Program-made: the position numbers and the translations under genes
Notes under the pieces: generated by a model
Database searches by the model: none
Seen by the model: only the letters and a program-made list of their open reading frames with translations
What the model was told of the DNA's origin: nothing
Assembly (NCBI RefSeq): GCF_001625195.1
Contig: NC_054389.1
Coordinates: 3,530,520 to 3,594,519 of the forward strand
Direction: 5' to 3'
DNA: 64,000 nt
Source of the DNA: Drechmeria coniospora
Lineage: Eukaryota; Ascomycota; Sordariomycetes; Hypocreales; Ophiocordycipitaceae
Shown: positions 37,445-49,159 of the stretch, in pieces
Layout: the number at the start of each line of letters is the position of its first letter
How positions within the stretch are numbered: position 1 is the first letter of the stretch

Positions 37445-38561
37445 ATTGATTTGATTGGCCGGCACGGGACGTACGGCGCTGGGTGAAAGAAATCGCGGTC
37501 GATAGCTGGACGTTGGCCTCGGGTGAAGCGGGACGGTGCCTTGCTTCAAAAACCCGGAGGAGGGGCAGCAATGGAAAAATGAATGTGGTTGAGCGTGGCT
37601 GTGGATGGACTGTGGGCTTGTACATAGTGGAGGCAGTGTGAGCGAGACGACTCGCCAACAGCATTTCCTTCCCAATGGAGCCTAGGTTGCCATCGATACT
37701 ATAGGTATTCGTCAGGCCATCGACTGCTTTACAGTAGAAAATAAGCCATGAAAAATCGAAATAGGCAGGGTAAAATTGAAGTGAATAAACGCCAATGCGT
37801 CCAGGTCCGGTAAATACATGATGACATGCTTGATTGTTTGCTATTGTAGTATGTGACAGGGTGTACGTGTGCGGTACTCCGTACTCCGTACTCCGTAGTA
37901 CACCTACAATTAAAGAACACCATGTCGAAGCTGTCTGAGCAAGATTCAGTATAGCTTAATTATTAACTATTAGTGCTCGTTTCCGTGCTATCTCGCGTAC
38001 TACTAGCACGGTGCAAGGCTAGTTGCAGTTGTGAGCTACAGTTTCATTTAGCAGCACGGCAATATGGGTGTGCGGGAGAGATTGTGCTCGTGATTATTTC
38101 GAGAACTTTCCCATCTCGGCAGTTGAAGAAAATACAGAGCTGGAATGCACGCAGCAATACCTCGTATGAACCTGGGCGGCGGATTCAAAGGAGGGACTTT
38201 TGCATTACTCTCGAGTCAATCTGCATCAAGTCTCATACGACTTTCATTTTGTCATCTTGGGTTTCCCAGCTACGGACACAGAACCTCATTGACGAGGTTG
38301 AGAGCGGATATGCAACACAGGAAGGACAAAAGACAGCTCATGGAGCGCATGCGTCAGGGTGTCCTCAAGTCCCCAGAGTTGTAGCTAGGCGATACATTCC
38401 TGTCCAGATATAGCTTATCGTCTGCCTTGGCCGAGTCCATTACTCAAGTGATAAGGGATGGCCAGAGTTATACATTGGATCCATCAGATGCCGCCACACA
38501 AATGAGATCCGCGGCAGGATTGGGAACGTCGAATGCAGAGCCGGAGAGCCAGCCAGATTTT
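37445..38561. other. Intergenic between eIF5B and eIF5A
   Basis: 5' flank of the eIF5B gene and 3' flank of the eIF5A gene. A run of three TACTCCGTACTCCGTACTCC-type words lies at 37875-37900. The open frame at 37973-38413 has no recognisable features. Confidence 0.55.
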
Positions 38562-39450
38562 TCACTGGCGGGGAGCCTCCTTGGCTTCGATGGCGGCCTC
38601 CTCACCCATCGAGGTAAGAACAATAACGTCTTCGTGCGTGCGTTAGCCTCGAACCAAACGCAAACACGGGCATTGCAGGGCGATCGCCGGGGCGGGAGCA
38701 AGGGGGTTGGTTGCACGGTAACTTACTGGTATCCTTTTCATCGACCTTGAAGAGCTTGTTGATCTTGTCGCCGATCTCGCCATCGGGCATGCGGACATCA
38801 TCCTTGGTGTCACCGTCGTCATTCATCAGGGAGAGGAAGCCATCGTCGGAGATGTCAAGCTTACGGGGTCGCGTCAGTGGAACGGCTTCGGTCGCCATGG
38901 CAGGTGACAGTCTCTGGCTGTCAAGGCAAGGACAGCACTCACCAGTTGGTACTCGCGACGGGTGACGTTGGGCACGTCCATGTTGTGGGTGGAAGGGCTG
39001 AGATCCTCGTACTTCTTGCCGGTGAAGATGTCGAGGGCAGTAAGATGGACCTTGGCGTGACCGTGCTTGCCAGTTTTGGAGGTAGACATGTCGACAATCT
39101 TGCAGGGGCGGCCCTTAATCACGACGAATCCGTTCTTGCGCAGAGCAGAGCACTGCATGGGGTAGGTGAGAGAGGCGCCGGCGTCGGCGGACTCGAAGGT
39201 GACATCGTGCTGAAGGGGACGGGGAGTCGTCAGCACTTATCGCAGAGCATACCATGGAGCGGCAGATTCGAAGGCTACTCGCGGGCACGAGCAGGCAGCA
39301 TCGAGAGCTTGCGAGAGTGTGCGTGTGCCGCGGGGGAGCCTTCCGTGTCGTGGACACAAGGCGAAGTGCGGGGTGGATTCGGTCAAGGGCGTCCGTGGCG
39401 CATGGAAAGGAAAGGGGCATTCAAGTCAAAAGACTCACCTCGTCGGCCAT
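38562..39450 (-). CDS. HYP2: Translation factor eIF5A (hypusine-containing)
   Basis: eIF5A relieves ribosome stalling, notably at polyproline, and acts in elongation and termination. Exons 39450-39439, 39209-38943, 38859-38727 and 38629-38562 give 159 residues, the family's normal size. Exon 1 encodes only MADE, so the start lies 229 nt of intron upstream of the conserved body. The hypusine loop [12 protein letters not shown] places the modified lysine at residue 52. The OB-fold domain follows ([19 protein letters not shown]), and the end is [19 protein letters not shown]. Introns are 229, 83 and 97 nt with clear GCTGACG and GCTAACG branch sites. The long first intron after four codons is common in highly expressed fungal genes and may aid expression; that is inference. 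Confidence 0.97.
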
Positions 39451-41585
39451 GGTGATGGATTACACAAGAAGACGTGGGTTGTTGGGAAAGGGAGTGAACC
39501 TGATGAAATTACGATAACACCAAACAGTGGCGGAGAAAGAAGTGGTGGAGAGGGGGAGGAAGAAAAAAGACAGGAAGGGTCGAAGTGAGGGGCTGGAGGG
39601 GAGGGAAGGCAAGAATTTGGAAACCTCCCTGGGCAACTAGGGTACGTATTAATCTGGGCCGGTGCTTGAATTTTTTCTGAGCTGTGTGATTGGGCGCGGC
39701 GACAGCTGGTGGGTTTCCTTCCTCAAGACCTGTCCAGTAGCCAAGCTGCAGTATTACCGCACCAAACTCCCCGCGCGCTTTCTTGCGACAGTTGACAGCA
39801 ACAGCCTCGTACAAAGCAGGCACCGGACTCGTACAAGTACATGTACATGTGCACTTAAATTAGTAGCCCGGTAACCAACAGGTACTCGTCAGTCTGCACC
39901 TGTACTGTGTTACTTAATTCCAGTAATAATATGCTTGCACATATAATAATTACATCTAAGCACCCATATCCGGATGCTTCAAAGCATCAAATGCTCCCGC
40001 AAGTACATATCGTCATCTCTGCGTCTGCACCTCTCTCCACAACCTGCTCCAATCTGTGCTCCCCCACACGGACCTACTACTGCTACTACTCTTCCCTTCC
40101 GTTCTGTGCTAGTCCCTTGTCGAGGGTTCGAAACGTCAGAAGCTTTACCTTCTTATTATTACGAACTTGTATGCACATAACAATGGCCCTTCTTCTCTCC
40201 GTCCTCCAAGTGGCACCGCCAGCTCCAAGCTAGAGGCTCAAGGCCCGAGGCTCGTAGTAGCACGAGCATGCATCCAATATTGATTTTGACGGAGACAGCA
40301 TACGGTTGATGTTGACCTATACGGGTAGGGCACACACTGCTACCTACGTATCTACTGTATGCGCTTGCACGTGTAGCTACACCACAATCGCCTAGGTACC
40401 CTGAGGGCAGCAGGTTTCAACGCCCTGAGTGGCTGGTGGAAGGTGTTGGCGGCATCTCCCACCAACCCGAGGCTGCCAGAAGCGCACGGTGCAGAGCGTC
40501 GAAGCAGGCCTTCAGGTGTGTAACGGTACAAACCGTCGTGGCGCTCTCGTGATGGCAATTCTTTATGAACTGCAGGACTACATACACTCGTACAGCAGTA
40601 GTCTGTAAGCACACGTACTACTGTACTTAATAACTGCTACGTCTACGGAGTACACGCGAGTATGTTCAAGCAATAAGTACATGTATCCGCGCTCTGACAC
40701 GATAATCGATTGATAAAACCTGTTTCGTAAGCGAGAAAATCAAGGCTACTTGCCTGTGACAGGCCTGGATATCTGTAAAGTATTCTATTATACGTCCTGC
40801 TTCGTACTAGTAAACGGAGATTTCTACCGTGCCTGGCCTTTCAGTGCACCCGAACAGGGCAGGCATGATGCCTACGATGTACTTGTACTCATGTCAGTGT
40901 CAGTAAGTACTGCACATGTAAGTATGGTGCGTCTCGTCTTGGGCACTGAGCAACGAGTTTCCTCAAGGAAACCTGCTCACCCGAGCTCGCGCTTTGGGGC
41001 GCAGGGACGGATAGCCGATGGGCACTCTTGGCCAATGACAAGGGAAGACACAGCAGTAGGGAGCGGCTTGCTAGGCCAGAAAGGCACTAGCCAGTCCTAT
41101 TGCGGTCGCTTTCTTCCGTTCCCCAACAAGTACAAGTACCTTCTGGTATGAGTACTGATTACGGATACAGTACTCCGTACGGAGTGTCAGCAAGTACTTA
41201 CTGTGGAGGCTACAGCACTTCTGGTACGCTCCAGGGGTAGAAGAAGGAACTGTGCAAGTACGTGTACAGTACTTGCTTGAACTGCACTCAAGTACGTGCA
41301 AGTACGAGTACAGCACAGCAGTGCCATACAGTACAATTGCAGTAAGTAGGTACTCACTCATCCAGTGCTCGGGCAATACAGCAAGTGCACCGTTCCGCTG
41401 AGCTACGACCGCCCAGGAGATGGTAAGACTTGTGCCGAACAGATAACCCAACCAACAACCTCCCTACCGGCTCGACTCATCTTCGTGTGAACCAATCTCT
41501 CACCATGCCGTATTACCAATCATCAAGGAGCATTTGAATACGTGGTCCGAACCGACGACACTCGCTCGCGCACGAACGTCACGTC
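39451..41585. other. Intergenic, divergent promoters of eIF5A and COG3
   Basis: No gene supported in 2.1 kb. The proximal 250 bp upstream of the eIF5A start are purine-rich on the plus strand (39520-39610). GTAC words and TACGGAGTA/TACTCCGTA occur at 39820-39900, 40600-40680 and 41150-41350. Confidence 0.55.
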
Positions 41586-43730
41586 ATGTGGCTCGATCGC
41601 CTGGCGGGAGCTCCCACCGGCCTCTCTGGCCAGTCGACGCCTCAGCCTGGGAGCAGATCATACTCCCCTCTGCCGCGCAAGAACTTCCCGGCAACCCTTA
41701 GTCCGTACGTGACCTCTCAACGGCCCGGGCACTCTCCTCGGGGTTCCTCCCTCTCCCTCGCCTCCAACGAGTCCTCCACGTCGGCCTCGTTGCTCTCCTC
41801 GGCCCGGCGAGTCAATGGCTCCGGCTTGCGTCAAACGTCGACGACAGCGGCGGACGTGCCCGAATCCTTGAAGACTCTCGAAAGATTACTTCAAACGGAT
41901 GCAAAGGAACGGACAGGCTCCATCACCGAGGAGGATGTCGGCTTTGATGTCGACTTTGGCCCACACTCTCTCTTGGATCTGGCTTCATCCCAGGGGTCCC
42001 AAGAGTCGGAGGATCTTGCTACGAGCGCGAGTTGCTCACAAACGGCCCAAGAAAGTCGGTCGCTTTCCAGCGAGGGACGGCAGTGTAGGCCAAATGCCGC
42101 TGACGCAAGTAAACTAGATGACAAGGACAAGTCCCGGCTCGATCATCTCCATCGATCCATTTCCGCCTGCGATAATGTACTGCACTCGGTGGAGACGAAC
42201 TTGGCCAGCTTCCGCCGCGACCTCGCCGCCGTATCGGCCGATATCGAATATCTGCAGGCGAGATCAACGGCCTTGAGCCGCCGCCTTCAGCACCGTCAGG
42301 AGGTGGAGAAGACTTTGAGTCCATTCGTCGACGAGCTATGCATCTCTCCCGACATCATATCGAAGATATCCACAGGCCACATCGATGATTCATGGGCAAA
42401 GATGCTTTCCGTGGTTGACAAGAAATCAGTCATGCACGCCCGGAAGACCTCCTTGGGCGCTCCGCGTAGCAAAGCCTCCGAGGAGCTGGGACCCCTCCTA
42501 GAAAGGCTGACAATGAAGGTACGGTGCCCGTCGGCTCGATGGAGCGAGTTGAACAGAAGCGATTTGCTCATCACAGTCACGCAGGCCATCGAGCGGGTTC
42601 GTGATTTTCTCGTCGCTCAAATCAAAGCTCTCCGATCTCCTCACATCAACGCGCAAATCATTCAGCAGCAAAACTTTGTCAAGTTCAAGGATCTATACAC
42701 CTTTTTGCACAAGCATCATGGTACGCTTGCCGACGAGATCTCTCAAGCTTACATGAACACCATGCGCTGGTATTACCTCACCCAGTTTGGGCGCTACGAC
42801 AAGGCATTGGGGAAGCTCAAGGTTCACACGCTGGACAAGAACGACACCCTTGGCCATGAAGACACGTCCCGAATGGCGGCTGTGCTGTCGAGCTCGCGGG
42901 TTGCTGGCCCTCCGCACGACCCATTCAACCTCGGGCATCGAGCTGATCTGCTCAAGGCAAAGAACCAGTCAGCCCTCTCGTCCTACTTGGCGGAGGAAGA
43001 CCAGGCGACGCACTATCTTGAGATTCCCTTCCAGAACTTCAACTTGGCCTTGATCGACAACGCCACGGCCGAGTACACCTTTCTCGTCGCCTTCTTCTCC
43101 CCCGCCCTGTCCATTTCCCAGATATTGAGAAACTTCAATTACATTTTCGAGCCGACATTTGACCTTGGTCGAAGGCTGAGCAAATCCCTCGCCAGCGACA
43201 GCTTCGACGCCCTGGGGATACTGTTGTGCATCCGACTGAACCAGCATGTGGCATTTGAGCTGCAGCGGCGCAGAGTTCCTGCCGTAGACGGCTACGTCAA
43301 CGGCACCAACATGCTCCTCTGGCCGCGGCTGCAGGTCGTCATGGACCGCCACTGCGAGTCGGTGAGGCTTCTGACGAACTCCCTGCCGGCCAAGCACCAT
43401 CGGTCCGGGGGGCAGTCCAAGCTGGCTGCCGCGCCTCATGTCGTCTCGCAGCGCTTCGGCCAACTCCTGCATGGCTTCCTCACGCTCTGCGCCGAGGCTG
43501 GCGATGATGAACCGGTCGCCGCTAGTCTCCAGCGCCTGCGATCCGAGGTTGAGGCGTTTTTGAACCGCCTGAGCCTATCATATGGCTCGGACAAGCGCAA
43601 GAGTGGACGGTTCCTCTACAACAACTATTCTCTAATACTCACCATCATCGGCGACGCCGAGGGTAAGCTCGCCGCGGCACAGCAAGAGCACTTTGAGCAA
43701 CTTAAGTCGGCCCATCAGGAAGAGTCGTGA
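41586..43730 (+). CDS. COG3: Conserved oligomeric Golgi complex subunit 3 (Sec34)
   Basis: COG3 is a lobe-A subunit of the COG tethering complex that docks retrograde vesicles at the cis-Golgi. The gene is a single exon of 714 residues starting MWLDRLAGAPTG. The first 170 residues are Ser/Pro-rich and probably disordered. A coiled-coil section (about residues 175-245) precedes the Sec34 core, recognised by FVKFKDLYTFLHKHHGTLAD, AYMNTMRWYYLTQFGRYDKA and DHATHY-like text (EEDQATHYLEIPFQNFN). No membrane segment is present, as expected of a peripheral complex subunit. The end, about 250 nt before the convergent TBC gene, is LKSAHQEES. Confidence 0.93.
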   Translation: MWLDRLAGAPTGLSGQSTPQPGSRSYSPLPRKNFPATLSPYVTSQRPGHSPRGSSLSLASNESSTSASLLSSARRVNGSGLRQTSTTAADVPESLKTLERLLQTDAKERTGSITEEDVGFDVDFGPHSLLDLASSQGSQESEDLATSASCSQTAQESRSLSSEGRQCRPNAADASKLDDKDKSRLDHLHRSISACDNVLHSVETNLASFRRDLAAVSADIEYLQARSTALSRRLQHRQEVEKTLSPFVDELCISPDIISKISTGHIDDSWAKMLSVVDKKSVMHARKTSLGAPRSKASEELGPLLERLTMKVRCPSARWSELNRSDLLITVTQAIERVRDFLVAQIKALRSPHINAQIIQQQNFVKFKDLYTFLHKHHGTLADEISQAYMNTMRWYYLTQFGRYDKALGKLKVHTLDKNDTLGHEDTSRMAAVLSSSRVAGPPHDPFNLGHRADLLKAKNQSALSSYLAEEDQATHYLEIPFQNFNLALIDNATAEYTFLVAFFSPALSISQILRNFNYIFEPTFDLGRRLSKSLASDSFDALGILLCIRLNQHVAFELQRRRVPAVDGYVNGTNMLLWPRLQVVMDRHCESVRLLTNSLPAKHHRSGGQSKLAAAPHVVSQRFGQLLHGFLTLCAEAGDDEPVAASLQRLRSEVEAFLNRLSLSYGSDKRKSGRFLYNNYSLILTIIGDAEGKLAAAQQEHFEQLKSAHQEES

Positions 43731-43998
43731 TGTTGCCAAGAGTCTAGCTGTGCAGCATGGTTGGATCGGAGTCGGTTCAGGGGTGGCGTGGAGAGAGCTT
43801 GCACCGATGCCACGCAAGACCAACGTGGTGCGTGGCAGTGAAGGCGGAGAACGACAATTGCTCGAAAAGGAGTTTGGTCACATGTTCCTATCTAGATGGA
43901 ATAGGCAATGGTGTCGGATTCCCGTGAACTACAAAAGCCCACCCTTTCTCGGCCGTTTGCGCCTTGGGCCGTCAAGTCAAGTGTCGAGTGAAGCTCAT

Positions 43999-45447
43999 TC
44001 ATCTTGAAAATAGTAACGTGATGTGGTGGTAGAGGATGGATTGGTTGCGCCGCAAAACGTACGCAATGGCGGCAACGAGAACGGCGAAACCGATTGCCCT
44101 GGCGGGCCGTCGATATCGCCGAAGGGTCATCCTGGCCCAGTTGCGCATCTCCAGCTGCCGGATCTCCTTTGCCTGCTGCTGGAAGTAGGCATGACCGTCC
44201 TCGAACCGTTGCTCGGCACAGAGGCTGACATTCGTCGCCGTCTTGAGGACACTTGCGGTCGACACTCGCTTCCATGACGGCAGCGAGTCCGGCGGATAGG
44301 TTTCGCAAAGAGAGACAGACCTGCCGATGAGGGCATCGAGATCCATGTTACTCGGGATCTTGGCGAGGAAGACCTGAAGCATATCCGGTTCGTCAATGGC
44401 CAAAATCTCGGCGCGGCGATCTATGACAATCTGCGCAAACAGATACAAGCTAAAGACGGGCTCTCGGGCGAGCAAAACGTCGAACAGGCGAGAGATGTCA
44501 CGATATGCCTCAATGTTATGGGCATACATTGTCAGGGTGCCGGCCAAGGCGTAGAAGGGCTCCGTGGATGCGACGTGCCGGCGCAGTTCGGGGTCGGCCC
44601 TGAGAAGAATGTCGGGCAGTAGTTCTAGCTGAGCAGTGGTCGGCCCGAGGTTGGGTAGCATGAAGTCCCGAATGCGGAGGATGGACAGGCGGGAGACCAA
44701 TCTGGCCCTCTGGGCAGGCTCCAAGACAAGCATGAAGACCTGGCAAATGTCGTGGTAGCCCTGAAAGTAGCATAGGTAGGGGCTTCGACGCAAGACCTCA
44801 AGGATGAGAGAAGAAAGTTCGGATTTATACCGCTCGAGCTGGGTATCGGACCGGACTGCGTTTCTCGGCGTCAGTCAAAAGCATGCATGAGGCGAGCGCG
44901 CGGGCAAGCAATTCCAGGCGGTCGGGCACGTTTTTCGCATACCGTTGGGGTAATATATGAAGGACCGTTTCACATCGAGCTCGACCTGGTCCTCGTCTCT
45001 GTGGCGTGGGAGGTCCTTCCAGTCTCCTGTGGCGAGAGCAGGACTCCCGACGGCATGCCCGATCTGGTCGCTACCGGCCCCGTCCCCAGATGATGAACCG
45101 AGCAAGATTGGCCCTGGGCGGCACGAAGGGAGTCAGCAGGAGTGTTGAGGAATTGGTGATGGAGGGCGGGACGGAAACGGCGACGCACATGCCACGCGAC
45201 GTAGGTCGTCTGAGAGGAAACCTCCGCGGGACTCGGCATGAGCTGCGAGCTTTGCAATGTCGCGCCATTGGCAGGCCTCTATGATTTCGCTCCTCTTGTG
45301 GATGGACCAGCATGTGTCGCAGTCATCATGACTGTGCTTGTGGTGCTGGTCATCTCCCCGGTCAGGAGCCGAGCCGGCTGCTAAGCTGCTTCGTCGTCGC
45401 CGTCCATGCCTTCGGCCGTGTGCGTCGGAATTTCTCGACGGCGGCAT
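43999..45447 (-). CDS. TBC-domain Rab GTPase-activating protein (TBC1D20/Gyp8-like), membrane anchored
   Basis: TBC proteins speed GTP hydrolysis by Rab GTPases; the TBC1D20/Gyp8 group acts on Rab1/Ypt1 at the ER-Golgi boundary. Exons 45447-45189, 45113-44943 and 44855-43999 give 428 residues. The join WPILLG fits the usual TBC beginning. The arginine finger is in the second exon (QVELDVKRSFIYYPN) and the glutamine finger in YFQGYHDICQVF. Near the C-terminus one hydrophobic segment (AIGFAVLVAAIAYVL) follows a basic run (RRYRRPARA), as in tail-anchored TBC1D20. Introns are 75 and 87 nt with good branch sites. The N-terminus is His/Asp/Arg-rich (QHHKHSHDDCD), and a further upstream exon cannot be excluded. 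Confidence 0.9.
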
Positions 45448-47608
45448 CCTGCTGTGCGTGGCGTAGAAAGCAGTTGCCCTTGGGAGAACCGTCGTCGGGC
45501 AGCATAGGACTGAGCTGCGATTGACATGAACGGTGATGTATCAGATTGATGGATTGATTACCTTTGGCAATGGTAGGAAACGTATCCATGGAGGTCCAGC
45601 ATCTGGCGTCCGAACACTATGGGGAGTCGAGAGAAGTCAGCCCATCGCCGAGGAGGACAGGGCTGCCCAAGTGACAATGAAGCAGCCGACGTGGAGATCC
45701 AGAGCAGAGGGTTTGATCAAGTCGCATTCGAACGTTACGTGTACTTGTACGGAGTAGGGAGTACACTTTTCGGTGTTCTTGCCTTGCAGTAGTCTGGGAT
45801 TTCGGGCACCTCAGACAAGGGTCCCTGCCGGATGAGGTGGAACCAGTTTGCGGATAGTTTCAGGTGTTAATACTTTACTGGCTTTACTTACTTGCTTGTA
45901 CCTGCATCTTGTACTCCGTATCCGTACTCCGTACAGTAATACTTACTCGTATGCAAGCAGGCTACTAATGCAGCACATGTACGGAGTACTGTAAGTATTA
46001 CCGGACTCCGCACAAGTAAGTACACTTACAAGTACTTACATACTTATGTACATGTACAGTACTTAGAAGTTACATGTATGTAAGTACTCCGTACTGTAGT
46101 ACTTTATCGAACATTAACACCCTCTGGACGATCCGAGTTACAAAGGGGGAGAGCCCAAGCTATCGCTGGAGCTATGGTTGAACGCAAGAAATTCGCCAAT
46201 AGTCCGTACCAGTTAAGTGCAACGTACTTAATTCATTGCAATATGAGAACATGCAGGACGCATGCATGCATGTACATCTACAGTAATACTCTATTCTACG
46301 TACAGCACAGACCATTGCCGAAGAATATAATGGCTACATGCATAATCAAGGTTTCAAAATAAGTACAATGAACTCCTTGAAGACTTCTACCTACAATACC
46401 AGTATTCTTGGTTATGGGGGCATTGACCTATGGACATCACCCTCGAGGTGGAATCTCACGCTTGGGGGGGGGGGAGGGGGGGGGGGGGTGTGATAGCTTG
46501 GGCTGTGTTCACATGCCCAACCCGTAGGCAATAACAAATTTCCCTTCCACCTTTGTACATTTACGTGTACTCCGCCGCCGTACATGTACTGTGTGAGAAT
46601 TGCATACAGCACTCCGTGTACTGACTACACAGAGTAATATTGCCTCCGTACAAGAGAGCCTGTTCGATTCGCTCTTGCCACCACCCGCCGAGGGCACGTC
46701 TTACCAAAGATATATTGAAGACCACCTCCGCTTTCACATGCCCTGTCTGGCAGACTAGGTCACTAGAACAGGCCATGTGCGCATGCCTGTGTTGGGAGGT
46801 GTAAATATCAGCTTCGTTTACATGGCGGAATCATGGCATCATATTGTGGCAGCAGCTGCTGCTCGTACGTACATGTTACGAGCATATTTTCACTCAACGG
46901 AGTTGGCACCGCCGACGTTACTCGCTAATTGGAGGTGAACACTTTTCAAATCCCTCATACGTGTACTCGAAAAGTACACCTACATGCACGTGGAATCGAA
47001 ACCAGCACCGCACTCGTCACGGCGTGTAGAGCCATAGGATAGACCCTAGAGTACGCCGTACAAGTACACTGTAATACTGGCTTGCCTGCCACAGCCTCCA
47101 GTGCCACACGCACTTGTTTGGGGACCTTTCTGCGCGTTGGGTTCGTTTGATGGTGGAGGAATCCTGGGGATGCGCTGCTGTGATGATATTTCTGTCTGAT
47201 GGCTCTGTCCAGTATGACGCTGTCCATGAATACTGGGCGTCATGCTCGAGTCATGAGCCGTTGATGGAACCACGCAACTCTGCAAGCCAGCAGGCGAGGC
47301 GTCCCGAGGACAAGCTTTTTTCATGTAGTGCAAAGCAACGAAATCGTAGAGGGGGCGATCGTAGCCATGCTAGCCGGCACGGCCATCGGGGCATGTAGTC
47401 AGTCGATGCGCATGCAAAGTGCGCTTGGTACGAAGTCGCAAGCCGGCGGGCTGTCTTGACGATGACAGAGCATGAACATCGCCAGGACTATGCAAATCAT
47501 GCCAGAAAAGAGGCCACGGCGGCTCGTATCGGCTTGCAACCACAGGCTGGATACTTCATGAGCCGACGTAGGAAGCGGTACGCTCAACAATGCAAGCCAT
47601 GGCCATGG
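45448..47608. other. Intergenic, GTAC-rich, with a G-run
   Basis: No gene supported in 2.1 kb. TACTCCGTA/TACGGAGTA words are densest at 45740-46110. A G-run interrupted by one A lies at 46464-46488. Some GTAC words continue to 47070. Confidence 0.55.
46464..46488 (+). repeat. Poly-G tract
   Basis: Eleven G, one A and thirteen G in succession. Such a run could form a G-quadruplex and is prone to length errors in replication and sequencing. Confidence 0.85.
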
Positions 47609-48253
47609 CTACCAGACATCTTCCGGATCAACTTCATGCTTCTCGCCGTCGGCCCTGATATGCTCGCCGCCTTTGTCTCTGCGCATGGCTTTGCGCATGT
47701 CAAAGGCATCTTCGGTGCTCCTGTCGGCATCAGTGGCGTGGTCCCCGTAGTAGTCCTTGACGACGCGAAAAACGCTGTAGCCGAGGTTCTCGTAAAAGGC
47801 AATCGCCCTGTGATTGCTCCTGCGGACAAAAAGATCGACAAACCAGGCGTCGTTGGCGTCGGCAGCGCTCTCGAGCTGCTCGGTGAGGATTTTCCCGATG
47901 CCTAGCCGACGAGCCTCGGGGGCGACCGTCAGCGCGGTGATGTGTGCATGCCATGGAAGGTAGTGCTCCGAGTATCGGTACGCATCGGGCGACGACTCAA
48001 CCTTGCCCATTACTTTCCAGCCGTCAGCTCCATGGTCTGCCGAGAAGCAGGCACGCCTTTTTGACCCGGAGAGGACAGACTCACTGTATCCGATGATGTT
48101 TCCATCCATGTCTTCACAAACCTGAAAGAGTGCCGGCCATTTTGCGTAGTACTGGAGGTAGAAGCCGAGTTCGTACGTCTCGGTTAGGGGGTCGAGGTTG
48201 CACTTGGAAAATTTGTTGACATCGTCGGGTTTGAACTGACGGAAAGTTGCCAT
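47609..48253 (-). CDS. NAT3: N-alpha-acetyltransferase NatB catalytic subunit (Naa20/Nat3)
   Basis: Naa20 acetylates nascent proteins that begin Met-Asp, Met-Glu, Met-Asn or Met-Gln, working with Naa25/Mdm20 on the ribosome. Exons 48253-48085 and 48012-47609 give 190 residues, close to yeast Nat3 (195) and human NAA20 (178). The N-terminus MATFRQFKPDD and NLDPLTETY are typical. After splicing, the GNAT core reads IIGYIMGKVESSP, then HYLPWHAHITALTV and the acetyl-CoA loop ARRLGIGK. Next comes YENLGYSVFRVVKDYY. The 72-nt intron (48084-48013, GTGAGT to GAAAG with a GCTGACG branch site) is a multiple of three and has no stop in frame. Unspliced RNA would therefore encode a 24-residue insert in the middle of the GNAT fold. 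Confidence 0.94.
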   Translation of the reverse strand: MATFRQFKPDDVNKFSKCNLDPLTETYELGFYLQYYAKWPALFQVCEDMDGNIIGYSESVLSGSKRRACFSADHGADGWKVMGKVESSPDAYRYSEHYLPWHAHITALTVAPEARRLGIGKILTEQLESAADANDAWFVDLFVRRSNHRAIAFYENLGYSVFRVVKDYYGDHATDADRSTEDAFDMRKAMRRDKGGEHIRADGEKHEVDPEDVW

Positions 48254-49159
48254 GACATTTGTGGGTGACAGCCAAGGACGGGACGGCAAACGTGAATACA
48301 ATTACTGCGAAGACATCTCCATGCGCATTTGCCTGCGGGGATTCCTAGGTGGTGGGTGATGACCCGATCACGCTCTCTGGGTTGGATACTGCCATGGATT
48401 GATTAGTCATGCGGTGCGGATCTTTTGTTATGTCGCCCTCCCGTATCACCGCTACAGTATTAATATCGGGACCAATAATTAACACTGCTATCACTGGGCA
48501 CGGGATTCTGTTCACACACATGATCACAGAGATGATACAAAATCAACTACTCGTCCACCTACACCTATGGCATTCCAAACAGATTTCTTAACCTGTACAG
48601 TATATTTACTCAACTTACTGTAGTCCGTAGTTTGGTTTTAAGCAATGCGAATAAATCTCATGTTTGCACCATTCACCAAACTGGCTACAAATCTCGGCGC
48701 CACAGTCAGCGTGGACTTGTGAGTTGCTACAGGGTATTACTCGCACCACGAGTAAAGTGTACGAGTCTCGTACACATGCTTTACAGATCATTGCCGAGGC
48801 GATACGACGCAACACGAAAATAATCGGGAAAATGAACAGCATAGGCTACATCAAGAACATGGAACGCATGCGAGTGAGTAACTGTATTGTTTCCTTGAGC
48901 TCTACTACCCACCCGCAGAACATGCATACGACCAGGGGTGAACTAGTAGAGCGATGTGGACCGCCATGGAAAAAATCGTTTGAATTTCGAATAATAACTA
49001 TGACTACAGTAAAATAAGAGAAGGACATCCTAACAGTCCAGAAAATACTGTATAAATACGACGATTTCCCGGTAACGTCGACATAGTTATTTCTTTCAGT
49101 GTAGTCAGTTCGAACTCATCTTCATCCCGTCACATATAAAAAACATTCATCCGCATAAA
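48254..49159. other. Intergenic
   Basis: NAT3 promoter and upstream region of the secreted-protein gene. A/T content rises from about 48400 onward. No gene seen. A TATAAATA box lies at 49051-49058. Confidence 0.55.
49051..49058 (+). promoter_or_regulatory. Probable TATA box of the secreted six-cysteine gene
   Basis: TATAAATA lies 102 bp before the ATG at 49160, a usual distance for fungal genes with strong regulated expression. A second A/T-rich candidate (CATATAAAAAAC, 49132-49143) is too close to the ATG for a normal leader. Confidence 0.45.
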
